Assembly: GCA_002224055.1 (NCBI GenBank)
Contig: AZLU01000006.1
Coordinates: 355,527 to 419,526 of the forward strand
Source: Pezizomycotina sp. ARF18
Lineage: Eukaryota > Ascomycota
Direction: 5' to 3'
Length of the DNA stretch: 64,000 nt
The position numbers and the translations under genes were made by a program. Each line of letters opens with the position of its first letter. The first letter of the stretch is position 1. The notes below the pieces were generated by a model, which was not told where the DNA came from, searched no databases, and saw only the letters and a program-made list of their open reading frames with translations. This document shows positions 52,650 through 63,927 of this stretch, in pieces.

Positions 52650-52892
52650 ATGGAAATAAAAAAGAAGCTAGAAGAAGGATTTGCGGAATTGAACGGAAGA
52701 ATGGCTGCAATACCACTGTCGAATCCCCCGCGAAAGCTGACTCGAGACTTCATGAAGCTCTCAAAGTTTGGACCCGCAGGGATGATCGTCAAAAGGGTCG
52801 TCAATGCCGGAAGAACGCCGCAAAACGCCGCAGAGTTGCAAGTTGCCGGGGGTTGCGCGGGATGTGGAGTGAGTGGGAATGGAACAGCATGA
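52650..52892 (+). CDS. Candidate 80-residue protein, glycine-rich end
   Basis: The ATG at 52650 starts MEIKKKLEEGFAELNGRM, a likely amphipathic helix, followed by KLTRDFMKLSKFGPAGMIVK and RVVNAGRTPQNAAEL, then a Gly/Cys-rich tail (GGCAGCGVSGNGT) and stop. Composition looks protein-like, and local GC is higher than in the flanks. No family is recognised; it overlaps another open frame on the same strand. Could be chance. Confidence 0.3.
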   Translation: MEIKKKLEEGFAELNGRMAAIPLSNPPRKLTRDFMKLSKFGPAGMIVKRVVNAGRTPQNAAELQVAGGCAGCGVSGNGTA

Positions 52893-53231
52893 TAGAAATT
52901 GGAAAACCTGGTTTGTTATTTAGAGGGAAAGGAAAAAATTGCGAAATTACTAAGAGCAAGTAATCTAGCTTGTTTATTATCATCTGTTCTATATCGAATA
53001 CCGAAGTCGTTGATGATGATAAAGTTTTGTGACGGGGGTTTTAGATTCATTGGGGGCGTTTTGCTTGGTGGAAGCTCCTTCTGGAAGTTGATTGATATAC
53101 ACGATAAATTGCCGAATCACATTTTAAATTTTCCATGATACTTTACTATAAGAGGCATCACGTAATAATATATCACCGTATATACTTAAAATGGTCTTCC
53201 TTCTCTTCAGAAAAAAAAAAAAAAAAAAAAA

Positions 53232-53307
53232 TGTGCTCTGCAAACAATGACTCGGCCCGGTTCAAGCGCGAGATCTGAAGGGTCTGCCGTTTAATTAACA
53301 AGAACGG
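53232..53307. repeat. 76-bp repeat unit, copy 1, flanked by poly(A) on both sides
   Basis: The unit begins tgtgctctgcaaac, contains actcggcccggttcaag and ends ttaattaacaagaacgg. A21 precedes it and A23 follows. It is nearly identical to the copy at 53565-53640, with differences confined to one short A-rich position and a G-run length. Confidence 0.9.
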
Positions 53308-53564
53308 AAAAAAAAAAAAAAAAAAAAAAAGGAAGAAGAAGAATTCAAGAGGAAGCTTCCTGAATAGTCTAGACTTGTCATTTGTGAAGGTCTCCAGATT
53401 ACACCCGAGTCCCAAGGGGTTCTTCTGAAAAAAAGGAACTTTGACCTTCTGACACTATGATACAGCCCTTGTTTTAACTAGGTAATTTTGAAAATCTCGT
53501 CGGATTAGAACGCTCTTTTCTCCTCATTTTCACTAATTCTTAAAAAAAAAAAAAAAAAAAAAAA

Positions 53565-53640
53565 TGTGCTCTGCAAAATAATGACTCGGCCCGGTTCAAG
53601 CGCGAGATCTGAAGGTCTGCCGTTTAATTAACAAGAACGG
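53565..53640. repeat. 76-bp repeat unit, copy 2, preceded by poly(A)
   Basis: Second copy of the unit, 333 bases downstream in the same orientation. It also directly follows an A23 run, but continues into unrelated sequence on its right. The shared structure is poly(A) plus unit. Confidence 0.9.
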
Positions 53641-53795
53641 CGCGTGCTGTGCCCGTGATATTGCGCACATGTTCGATATGCAAGAGCTCCCCGCATCCCA
53701 TATCTTAAGGTCTAAAATCTAGAATTTTCTTAAAACATCGCTGCTGCTGACAGGGCAATGTTCTAGGAAGCTCGTCCGTTAGAGAAGAAAAAGGT

Positions 53796-53817
53796 GGGGC
53801 CTGGGCCTGGGGTTGGG
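53796..53817 (+). other. Canonical G-quadruplex motif
   Basis: Four G runs (GGGG, GGG, GGGG, GGG) are separated by loops of 3, 3 and 2 bases, fitting the G3+N1-7 rule. It stands out in an AT-rich intergenic region; any regulatory role is unknown. Confidence 0.75.
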
Positions 53818-55164
53818 AAAACGGGCTGAAAACAGTTTCTCTGGAAGAGCTCTCGGCTGTATTGCCGTGGAATGTGAGATGGATTGGTTCTCAGCTGCTC
53901 AAGGCAATCGCAATCCCCACCACCCAATCTAACCATAACGCGTGAGATTTATCCAGCTTCCGTTTGATAAGGATATGGAGGGGTCCGCCGAGAGGAACAA
54001 TGGAAAAAAAAAAAAAAAAAAAAGAGCAGAGAGAAAAGGATACGAGCTGAAGCTGAAGAGATGGAGGGGGGTAATCCTACCGAGGAGGAACCCCGAGGCT
54101 AGCGGCGAGAAAACAGACCTTGAAACTTCGGGCTCTCGCCGTAAAGAACTGCTTAAGGAAGGTGATCGAAATTGCCGTCCTCGCATATCTTCATTGCCTT
54201 GACTTTAAAACGGCATGAGATTATATCCTTTTACTTAAGCTTCCAAACGCATCCGAAATGTTTCCTCTCGAGGTGAAAAAAAGAGACAAATGATTCGTCG
54301 GATCATGTCATTGAGCTGTATTCACGGGCAAAATTTGAGCACTATCGATTGTGACAATGAGCGTCTTCTCGACTGTATCTGATCGCGAAGAAGATAAAAG
54401 ACGTAAGGCAACATTCCGAAAATCTACCTCAACAGGTTTTTTCTAATATTGAAATTTGGCTCGTACGTCCCGTGTGCTGCTTCAAGGCTCGGCAGTTGTA
54501 TCTCGCAGAAAGAAGAAGAAAAAGTTTCTCTAGATCGCGGATCCTCTAGCTACTACTAGAGAGATAACAAGAATAGATACTCTCAATTACTCCTACGCCA
54601 CCACTCCCAGCATCATCATCGAGCTCTTCAGCTTCGATCGGCTGGAACTAGACCGTCTCTCTCTTTCGCCCTCTACTTGGAATACTAATATGATATGCAA
54701 TAACGAAATTAAATTGAATTGCGTGCTAACATTCTACAACTGTGAGAGCTGATTGACTGGCCCTGCCGGGCAAACACCCAAGAATCGTAAGAGCTATAGT
54801 GTCGGAGTTTCTGTGCGGGTGCGATGCTTACATCGACGCTAATGTGAGTTTTAATTTAACGATCATGCAAGAACGCTTGACATTTTTGATCTTCTAGTTT
54901 ACTAGAAAGCCTGTCTTACAGGATGTAGAAATTAATTTAAGAAAGAAAGATAAATAGAGATAGAAAGTGTCCAATTGGCCTGGTTCTCGGAGTTAGCCAG
55001 CTAAGACATTGAAGATCCCGTTGATGATGCTCTTTTTTTCTAACAGAAGTTTACTCCCTATCTAAGATGTGAGAAGCTTGAGGAATAGCCCTTTATTTTA
55101 GAATAAAAAAAAGGATTTGTCGTTCTATCAATCGTTTAGAATATTCGTAAGATCATACAACAAA

Positions 55165-55196
<32 letters not shown>

Positions 55197-55731
55197 CACG
55201 GTTGTGGAATCATATAGCTAGCTATTTGTCGTGCAAAGAATATGCACGTGCAACAGTAATATCCTTCGCTTTGCTGCCTGTAAGAGTGATAAGCTATAGC
55301 TGCAAAGTACGGTAGCTGGGGCCCCGCGTCCCTCGTAATCTCGATCAAAAAAAGTATTATCGCTCAGTAGGGTGGTCACGTTGAACAAGAAGATAACAGT
55401 TTGTTCAAGACGCGATTGCGCAAAGGAAAAAACAAAAAAAGAAGAAAGGAAAAGAAAAGGCCTCGCTATGCAGGCTGCTTCCCCACAATAACACACAAAA
55501 AAAAAACCGGAATTTGACGCCTGCAGCCTGTTGCAGCCCTAAACAGGGAATAACAGGAGAAACAATTGCAATATCGAAGAAATAGAAAGGAAATAGAAAA
55601 TAAAAGGCAAAGGAAATATAGGTAGAGAATGAAGTGAGATATAGAGGAAGGAACCTTGATATGTATGAGTGATTTAGATCATAAAAAACTAAAGGTATCA
55701 TCAAACGGCAGATAGCTACTTGGAAGTGACC

Positions 55732-58700
55732 TTAGCTATTTGCCGTCTTTTGAGATTCTAGAGAGCGGTTTGCTTGCTCAATTGTCCGCGGGCCAACGGG
55801 ATCCCAACGGATTTGATCCAGGTCAACCGTGCGCTCGACTGTCTCCAGCAACTGCAAGAGGTGAAGAGTGAACATTAGCGATATCTCTATCAAACTAAGC
55901 GAACATTTGCACGGGCTTTTCTGTACACGGAAAACTTACTTCGGTGCCTCGAGAATAACAGTTCCATCGCCTCTCTAAACCGTCTCTTGTACTCCTTGGG
56001 CTTGTGATCGTCGGCCTATTCCGTCCACCACCCGCGATACCAGAAGCCTTGATAAGGTTTTCAAGCCGCTTATCAAAAGTATACGTGCGAACGCAATCGA
56101 TGAGGCCGACGACAAGCTCTTTCTTCTCCTCATCTATGCCAATCATGAGGAATAATCCATCACTGGTTCCGCTCCAAAAACAGTGTGTCGTTCCAGAGCG
56201 AAACACGAAGTAGCTTCTTCGAAGCTTCACGGATGAACAAGGGGTTCTCGAAGATAAACTCGACCATGTTTCGTCCAGGAGTACTTCGTTTTGCTCGCCG
56301 GTCTCTTGCGTGTAACGGTTGCGCATGGACCCTTTCAAATCGAAATCTGTGCAAAAAACAGTTAGAAGAGTTGGCTTGGAGATAGGAGGGATTTTAAAAA
56401 GAACTCACCCGTGACATCTTCTTCCGATCATAGAAGAGGTTCTCCATGACCAGAACATCCCACTTGATTTCAGCGCCGGTCAGCGAGTTCTTGATGTAAA
56501 TCTGGTAGAAGCCTAACATCTTGGCGATAGCAGTAGGAAGCTTTAAAGGCGTTAGTATTTCACTGGAAATGCAATGGCATTAAGAGAAATTGAACTAGAA
56601 TATAAAGCATACCTCTCTGAATAGTGCCTCAGACATGATGTGAAAGTAAGATGGCGCAAACTTCAAGAATGCCGTCGTCTCAACCGGCGAGAGCTGCTTG
56701 AGAACAATGCGGTCATCCAGAGTCTTAAGGAAGACTGATCGCGTTTTGCCGCCCTTTGAGTCCCACTTGATACAACGCGAGAGACTCTCTACGTATCGTT
56801 CAGCTACGCCGCATCTTCTCCGCAGCGCGTCAAATTGATCGCGAAGAATATCTTGCAAAACATCTTAGCCGAACCCTCTTGAAATTCTGGAAATCGGCAA
56901 TGTCATATTAGTATCATACCATTTTGAGGCAGCGAGAGAAATTGATGCGGCGTTAAACTTACGGTATTTCAAGTGAGTGCCTTTCTCGCTAAGAAGGGAC
57001 ATCTTCGTCGCTTGAGCGTCGAGACCAGCTTCGTCGAATGCCGTTCCCATATCTTCGGGTGGAGCATTTTGAATAGATTCAACTACCGATGCGCGCATGT
57101 CTCGAAGCTTCAGCGAGTAATCGTTACAGTTAAGAGCGAATGCGATAAGTGAGCTCGGTTCGTCTTCACGACGATAACATCCGAATCAGCAAAGACGTGA
57201 TCCGAAGGTTGCCTGTAACAGTACTATTAGCCTTAGTCGTTTGAGTAATAGAGCGTTTTGTACATACAAAGGATACTCCAGGGGGCCCATCCGCTCGCAG
57301 ACCGTTCAGACCAGAAGTTAGATAAGATTTTTCATCAGTGATGTCCGTTCGTGCTTCGGTAAATCAGCTTCGAGTTTTAGTTCGGATGGAATCTCGTTTC
57401 CAGGGTCGTAAGAACGTCCGCGACCTCGGCAGGTATCTTGAGGATTCATTGTCGCTCAAGAGAGAGAACTCCGTATCGCTTGCATCTCCTTCCCCTTCAC
57501 CTTCACCTTCGCCTTCGGTAGCGTTCTCCTGCTGCGTTGGCCGTTCCTCTGCAGCTTGGGAGCGTTGTATCCTCTTCCTTTGGCGGCGAGGAAGGTGTTT
57601 CGGTGGCATCTGCATCCTTGGACTCCACTGAGGTAGACGGCTCCGGAGAGACCTCGGCTTTATGGGCAGCCTGCTCTTGTTCTTTGGTAACTTCATCTTC
57701 CTTCTCGTCGTCGACATTGCCTGCACGGCTTGCTCAACGTTTCTGTAGACCTCAACGATGGGTTTCGAGGAAGCAACAGGAGAGGCCGAGAGCGACTATA
57801 CGCAAGCCGCCGCTTCGCTTTATTTTCCCTCTCCTTTTGAAACTCACGGCTAAGCTCCTCGAAATGTTTAGCAAGGCTGGTCACGTTCCTCTTCGAGTCG
57901 TTAGGGTGGGATCGGGGCACGGGAATCTGTGAAGTTGATTTCTTCCCGCTTAATGTTATCGACACTAGCCGGAGGCGTCTGGCAGCTTGTGCTTTTCGGC
58001 CTTTAGTTCCTTGATCGCCTTGTCTACTCTCCTTTCGAATTTAGACTTTTCAGATTTTGGCTTTATCTTGTCAACTGGCTTCGAACCGATACTTGACCGC
58101 TTCTCGGAACGCGAAGTAGACGGCCCGCCGGCTTCTGGGATTTTTGGGATTGCGCTCGGGGACGAATTGGTTCTACCTAAGTTCGTCGGAAGCGCGGTTT
58201 CCTGGTTGCGGTCGGAAGGCTCGACTTGGGGTTCTGCGAAGCACGCTTTTCGCTGCGTCGGAAAGAGGCGTAGGCTTCGCGGCAATCAATTTCACGGACT
58301 GATCGGCTGCGCAGCCTGCGTAGGAGTAGGAGTAGGGTAGGAGTGATATCAGGAGCAGGAGTCGTAGCAATAGCCGCAGGTTCAAAGTCCTTTGCGTGAA
58401 TAGAAGATTTGAGTTCGGGATTGCTCACTGATTCTTGAAGTGCCGGTGCGCTAGCCGACTTTTCAGGACTTAGCGACAGTTCCACGGAGGATTCAAGATT
58501 TGTTTCGGAGGCGGACTCATTTATTGTCGAGATAACTGAATGCTCTAGTGACTGCGAAGCCTCAGACTGGGCTTCCGCAGGAGAGGCTGGTACTTCTACA
58601 GGGGCCTCCGAAGAATCAGGAGGAACAGCAAGCAAAACCTCTGATATCTCTGCAGGATTATCCTTGATTGGTGGAGATTTACCCGTGTTCTCCTCAACGA

Positions 58701-61700
58701 CGGATGACATGAGGGAGTTTGCTTCGTCCACGCTTGAGTCTGCACTACAGGAATCGACTCTTCCGAGGGACTTCGCTAGCATCTTTATCGCCTAACGTGG
58801 AAGAATCCCCTAAGGTAGAAGAATCGCCTAAAGTGGAAGTTTCGCCTATAGTCGAAGCGTCTGCTTCGGTTGGTAGGTCGAAGTTGATGAATCTCTGTCC
58901 AAGAACATCCTTCTTAACTGCAGGGTAGCCATCCGCCGAATATCCTTTTCTGATGGGAAGAAGTTGAGATCAAACTCGGCGAACTCCTGTCCCAATCAAC
59001 AACCCGTTCTTGCATCGCTCTCATAGCGCGGTTCAGCGGAAGAACCTCAAAGTACTTGGAATTAGTGTACTTGTCTCTAAGCTTGTTGACGACCCACAAT
59101 CGTTCCTCTTCGGCTTTGACAAGAAGAGCAGCTATTTCTTCCTTGCAAGCGTCGAGCTTCTCCACGGCTACGGATTCGACGTTGATGTTCTTCAGGCGAA
59201 GAACCACGGAATCCCAAAATTTGTTGATCCTGTCGTACATTATATTGTAGATGCGATTCTTCATTTCGGTATCTAACTCTGGCTTCAGGTAACCTAGACC
59301 TCGGCGTAGATACCTCCATAAGATCGATAGAGTCGTACTCAAAACGGACGGCGAAGTCTTGGAAGCCGAAATAGCGGGTATGATCTCGGTGGAGGTCGTG
59401 CGGGCAGTTCTCTGTCCGCATCCGATGGGTTGACTCCAAAACGATAATTCCAAGTATTTGCCGAACGAGTATTTCCAGGTGCTCTCAGACATCGGCATGA
59501 CCGGCGTAGACTGTTGGTTCTTGCACATCTTGCAGTAGCTCCACATCAAGATCTGATTCTGCATGTTTCGTAGCGGACATTTGAACTCTTGGACGTGGAC
59601 GCTTACGCGAGCCTCCCCGTGGACGTACGAGCGATGATGGTCGATCATCCTCTTCTCGCAGCCGGATTCGCACATTAAATTCTTAGTTCTGATCAGATCC
59701 TCGATGTATTGACCAATGCTGCAGTCAGACTCCCTGTAATAGTCCTTGTCCTGAACTCGTCGTCGTTGGGTAATAATCGTTGTAAATTTAAACATAATCA
59801 TCTCTGGCCTCTGCACGTACTGAGGTCTGCGAACTGATCATGCTATAGAGAGTGGTGATTTCCTGATGCTCCATCGGATCGAAGAGGTGATCGTTCTGGG
59901 AAAGGTAAAGCTCCCAGCTCTTCTTCTGTGATTGGTAGGCGTGAAGAGCCTTATCGTACTCCACTTCGTGTACCGCTTTAAGCAGCTCTCTATATTTCTT
60001 GTTGTTCGAAGCAACAGGATTGTGGAGCATTTCTGGCGTGATGAGCTGGAATGTTCCTCTTCTTCCTTCTTCTCGCTGTCTTTGCGTTCTTCTTCCTTCT
60101 TCTTCTCGTTTTCTTCCCAGCGAAGATCCTCGTCACACAACCTTTTCACCCATTCTAGCCTGCGTTCATAGTTCCTGGCTCTAACAAGCTGATAAGGCTG
60201 GGCAAACTTTACGAAGGGTGAAGCTGACAAGATAGTGCTCTCGTGCTCTCTAATGTAGGCACCGTAGTAATTTGGAGGGGGAAGATCGTCAGGATACTCA
60301 TCCATGTTTAGCAAGGTGGTCACGGAAGGAGCGGTGCCATGGTGCTGGCCTTTCATCCAGTTCTTGCTTTCGGATGTGCTATCTAGCACTCGACCCTCTG
60401 GTTTTCGATCTCAGACGGCTTTATTGAATATGCTCGGCCGCTCTTTCGCTCTGTAATGTCCAAAGAGCCGACCTGGAACTTGGCGGGAATCGAGGCGAAC
60501 TGGTCTTATCAGGCAAGTCTCGAGCTTCAGATTGTAGACTACGTAGACCATGAATTCCACAATATGCTTGAGTTTCCTAAAGTCTCCATCTTCTCGCCTC
60601 TCAGACGATCGTACACCCGAGCTCCTTTTGGCAACCAGATAGGTATATGTAAATTTCCGGTTATTGCGTGTTGGAATGTCTGGGTGGACGTAGGTTTTGA
60701 CTTCGAAGGCTTCGCAGCGGCCGATCCTGTGAGGTTTCAAAGCTGTTTCCTCAGCAGAAAAAATGATATCTGCCTCGGCACACCTAGCAACGGCTTCAAT
60801 CACGGACGGTTTGACTGAAACAGCGTAGCAATACCGGCTGAATAAAGCTCCTAGCGCTAGCCTGCTCACATTCTTTTCGACGAGAAGCAGAGTTGGGTTG
60901 AGGCCAACTATTCGCTTGACGGTATTTTCGAGGTATCTTTTCTGAGCATAATGGGTTCTAAGCTCATGAAGGAGCTTTGCTGCTTGTGATACTCGATCGG
61001 AAAGCAGAACGGCTATTCTCGGCGCATTATCTGCCTCGGCATGCCCTTAACGCAAGTTCTTCGAGAAACCAATCCAGTCACATAGGCGGTATCGGCAGGT
61101 TTGCACAGGTATCCTCTTGACCTTGCAGAGTGCCTGAGGTCGATTGCATCGCCTCCTCGTACATCGGGGTTCAAATCGTCGTACATTTCAAAGAATAGGA
61201 ACTAGCGCATTCTCCAGGCTGGTATATTTTCGATCCTTGCTGATCTCAAAAGCTGACGAAGCAATCGCTTGACGTGAGACATGGATGCTGAATTTAGTTC
61301 AACGACTGGCACCAATGGCCGCGAGTGATGCGCTTCGTACAGGTGAAATCTTCGAGTTCGCGGCGCCACCCGGAGACGAAGAACCGAGATGCGAGCCCAT
61401 TGGATCTATAATGCGACTGAGGTCCGTCTGACTTCCGAGGAGATCTGGAGATATTGTCCCACTCAAATTTGGTTTCTCTTCGCTTTTCGAGGCGGAGCGG
61501 GCTATTTTCTGGAGAGACCAACGGCCGGACAGGCGTTTGGACTGTTCTGATCTTGACATTGCCGTTCCTCCGGGTTTAGGTTCGGCTTCATATCGGCTTC
61601 CATGACGTCCCTTAACGCTCGCAGCGACATTTGGGGCTGTATCGTTGGGGCGATAGTGGCGAATATTCCGACATGATGGGTTTCCTCCTCGCATCTTCAT

Positions 61701-63829
61701 CGCTCATATACGGCGAGCTAATTCGGTCGATAATGCTATCCTTTTGAATGGCCAACTGGTTTCCTCCGGCCGTTTTGGAACGGTGCTCGATCTTCTACGG
61801 AAGCGGATGGGTAGAGCTGAATATCGTCGACCACTTCCAGACGCGAATGTTGATGTCTTATGCCGTGGTGGTGATGATGGCCGTGTGGGAGGTTATGTCG
61901 CGGTCCCGTGATGGGCCTATTGGACCTGGCCTGCTTGCCGACTTGGGCTAGGAAGATCATTGTTAAATTCAATGATAGCACTTCTCCTGTCACCCCGCGG
62001 GGATCTTGGTGCGAGTCCCGGATTGCCATGAGTGGAGTTGCCTTTGGCGATGGTCTTTTGGCATATCGAATGCACGACAGCGACCTTCCGGTCAGAGCTG
62101 AAAGGTAGCCATCACGGAGTTGTACTGATTGGGTCGACCAGATGGCCCGTCCGAATCAGAGCTCTCGCTACGATAATCCTTGACAATCTCTAAACAGCTA
62201 TTGCACCCGCAATGCTTCAGAATATCCAAACGGGCACCGTTGATAGTGGGTTGGTACATTTGGAACAAAACATAACCGCAAAGTCCTATGTAATTGTTAG
62301 AATAGGTCTTTTGGGTAGAGCTCGTAAAGCTGACTTATGCAATGGTGTTTTCTTCGCATGTATTGAAAGGTCTATTGCAAGGAAGCATTCCTTGAAGTTT
62401 CGTCTTTCATCCAAAAGTCCCTAGTTAGCTCACCCTTTTAAGCTGCCGTAATGCGGATCCACCTTTGCTTCGCTGTCAACGGCCTTCCGGTTTTACTGCA
62501 GACCTTCCGAAGCCCACACATGACTTGTGAGCTCATTTTGTAACGCGGTTGATGCGGAACTTGAAGGAGGACCAGGATTTCGTTGGAAGTAGCCTTTCGT
62601 CGGCGAATCCAGGGGATGGCAGGTGATGTCAAGGAGGATACGGTGAGGTAGGGTATCGCCTGTGTACGTGAAAGGAGGGAGATCCTGCGGGCGTATTCAC
62701 TTTCGCGGCTATAGCTGCGGGGGATTGTAGCTTGAACAACGGCTTCGGCGAATGATGGTGGCACAACGGCGACTGCACTGCCGAGGGTGCAGCTGATGTT
62801 TGCCGTCGAGGCACTAATTTTGGAGTCGGTCGTGCCTCATAATATACTTCAGGGGCGTTGTTTTCTTCATGCCCGAACTACTTTACCTAGATACCCCCCT
62901 TTGCCCGCAACAGCCTCCTCTTCATCTGTGAATTTCGCTCCCTCCGTCATCGTCAAGGTCTTCGTAAACTTGTTCGTCTTCTGAGAGAACATTGGGGCTT
63001 TTCGCATTCTCTGCTTCGACGATACACCTGCGCCACCAGCGACATCTTCATGGCTGGTGATACCTTTCTTCCTCTCCATGTTGTCGGCATCTCGGGCATC
63101 TCGACCCCCATAGGTTACTATCAACCTCTAACGGCAATGTGATTCCATGTCGTCAGTCCAACAGTGGCGGTTCCAAGTACACTAGATGTGGCCGCGAGCG
63201 GAGCGAAGATGTCTAGACTGGGCCGCGTCTGCTCGCCGAAGCCTTCCTTTGCATAACCGGTTCGAACCTCCTCCGATCATCTCCTCCGGAGCTAACACTG
63301 GTTCTCTTGATTGCGGAGACGGCGGGCCGCGATGAGGGCGGCATTCCGGGTTCGTTTTCACGGTCGGAGATGTAAGCGCGACGAAGATGCCGAATAGTTC
63401 GGGAACGAGTATGTAGAAGAATTTAACTTCCAGCTTCTTCGTTTTGATTTGCGGGTTTATTATCCTTTCTTTGTCCTCTCTTTGCCGTTGTTGGGGCGGA
63501 GTCCTTTCCCGTACCATCGACAACCGCGGACGAGCGTATAGATCCGGTTCAGGCCAGCTCCGGAACTGGCGCGGTGGGCATCCTTCTGGGAAGACGGCGA
63601 ACCGAGGGAGAAGGTTCGTGAGGCGGACGGAAAGGGCTGAGCTTGCATGGATGTTATCAAGAACGGCGGAATCGAACGACCTGTTGCTGCTGTGACTGTT
63701 GCTGTTGTATTTGCTGTTGCAGTGTCGGAAGGCTGGGGGTGTCTTCGGTGGTTGTTAGCTTTCCTGCGTGATTCGTGGATTACCTGCAGTAGAGATGTTC
63801 TCCGGGACGGTCCGCCTCCTCACCTCCAT
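55732..63829 (-). CDS. FAB1: 1-phosphatidylinositol-3-phosphate 5-kinase Fab1 (PIKfyve), frame-disrupted
   Basis: Fab1 makes PtdIns(3,5)P2 on vacuole/endosome membranes and controls vacuole size, acidification and membrane recycling. Domains follow the family order. There is a Q- and S/P-rich N-terminus (CAG-rich at about 63670-63722). The FYVE zinc finger (62185-62424) has FWMKDE, a RRKHHC-type core and paired cysteines to CNSCLEIV. The Cpn60/TCP-1 region (about 60400-61250) reads VKPSVIEAVARCAEADII, RCEAFEVKTYVHPDIP and LKHIVEFMVYVVYNLKLETC. The cysteine-rich CCR region (about 59000-59900) reads YSFGKYLELSFWS and CPHDLHRDHTRYFGF. The C-terminal lipid kinase (about 55800-56860) has KWDSKGGKTRSVFLKTLDD, the ATP-site lysine in VLKQLS, DYSLMIGIDEE and the GLIDCVRTYTFDKRLENLIK loop. 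A final intron (55852-55939) precedes the last exon, stop at 55732. Length suits the roughly 2,300-2,600 residues usual in filamentous fungi. Frames alternate throughout. The start at 63829 is a guess; a true start beyond the window is possible. Confidence 0.92.
55852..55939 (-). other. Last intron of FAB1
   Basis: Donor GTAAGT and acceptor CTCTTGCAG, 88 bases. Removing it joins the conserved kinase segment YKRRFREAMELL to a final exon reading ERTVDLDQIRWDPVG. Reading through it instead gives a stop within about 20 codons. Confidence 0.65.
62320..62380 (-). other. Intron inside the FYVE zinc finger of FAB1
   Basis: The conserved HHC core is interrupted by about 50-55 bases starting TAAGTCAGC and ending TTCTAACAATTACATAG, with a clear branch point and acceptor. 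After removal the CGYVFCSKC-like half of the finger follows. The donor reads ATAAGT instead of GTAAGT, probably because of missing or miscalled G bases. Confidence 0.55.
63670..63722 (-). repeat. CAG/CAA-rich run coding polyglutamine in the FAB1 N-terminus
   Basis: On the coding strand the repeats give a glutamine-rich stretch (QQQIQQQQ-like) when read in the right frame. Length is probably variable; it lies in the disordered N-terminal region. Confidence 0.5.
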
Positions 63830-63900
63830 GTCCTGAAGAGCTCTCAATTTTGTCGACTGGCTTTCATGAACTTCCTTCGAAAGGGCGGGTGGTGACGGGG

Positions 63901-63927
63901 TTTTTTTTTTTTTTTTTTTTTTTTTTT
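63901..63927. repeat. Poly(T) tract next to the FAB1 5' end
   Basis: A run of 27 T on the plus strand lies about 70 bases upstream of the tentative FAB1 start, so it is an A27 run in the presumed leader or promoter on the coding strand. It breaks any in-frame extension into lysine codons. Confidence 0.9.

Larger units (their letters stand above)
47636..55731. other. Intergenic stretch with repeats; no confident gene
   Basis: This holds pyrimidine-rich patches (48775-48870), A/T homopolymers (53211-53231, 53308-53330, 53542-53564, 55168-55196), a duplicated 76-bp unit, a G-quadruplex motif and a weak small ORF at 52650-52892. Longer frames at 49387-49896, 50086-50592 and 51051-51848 show no recognised domain, and the last runs through two T tracts. 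Confidence 0.5.

Noticed and set aside
53232-53640. Repeat units as tRNA genes
   Set aside because: A T-arm-like GGTTCAAG and an anticodon-like region occur, but in the wrong order and without acceptor pairing.
55732-63829. FAB1 as a pseudogene
   Set aside because: All domains and key residues persist between breaks, and breaks are single-base run-length losses shared with other genes; this suggests sequence error.
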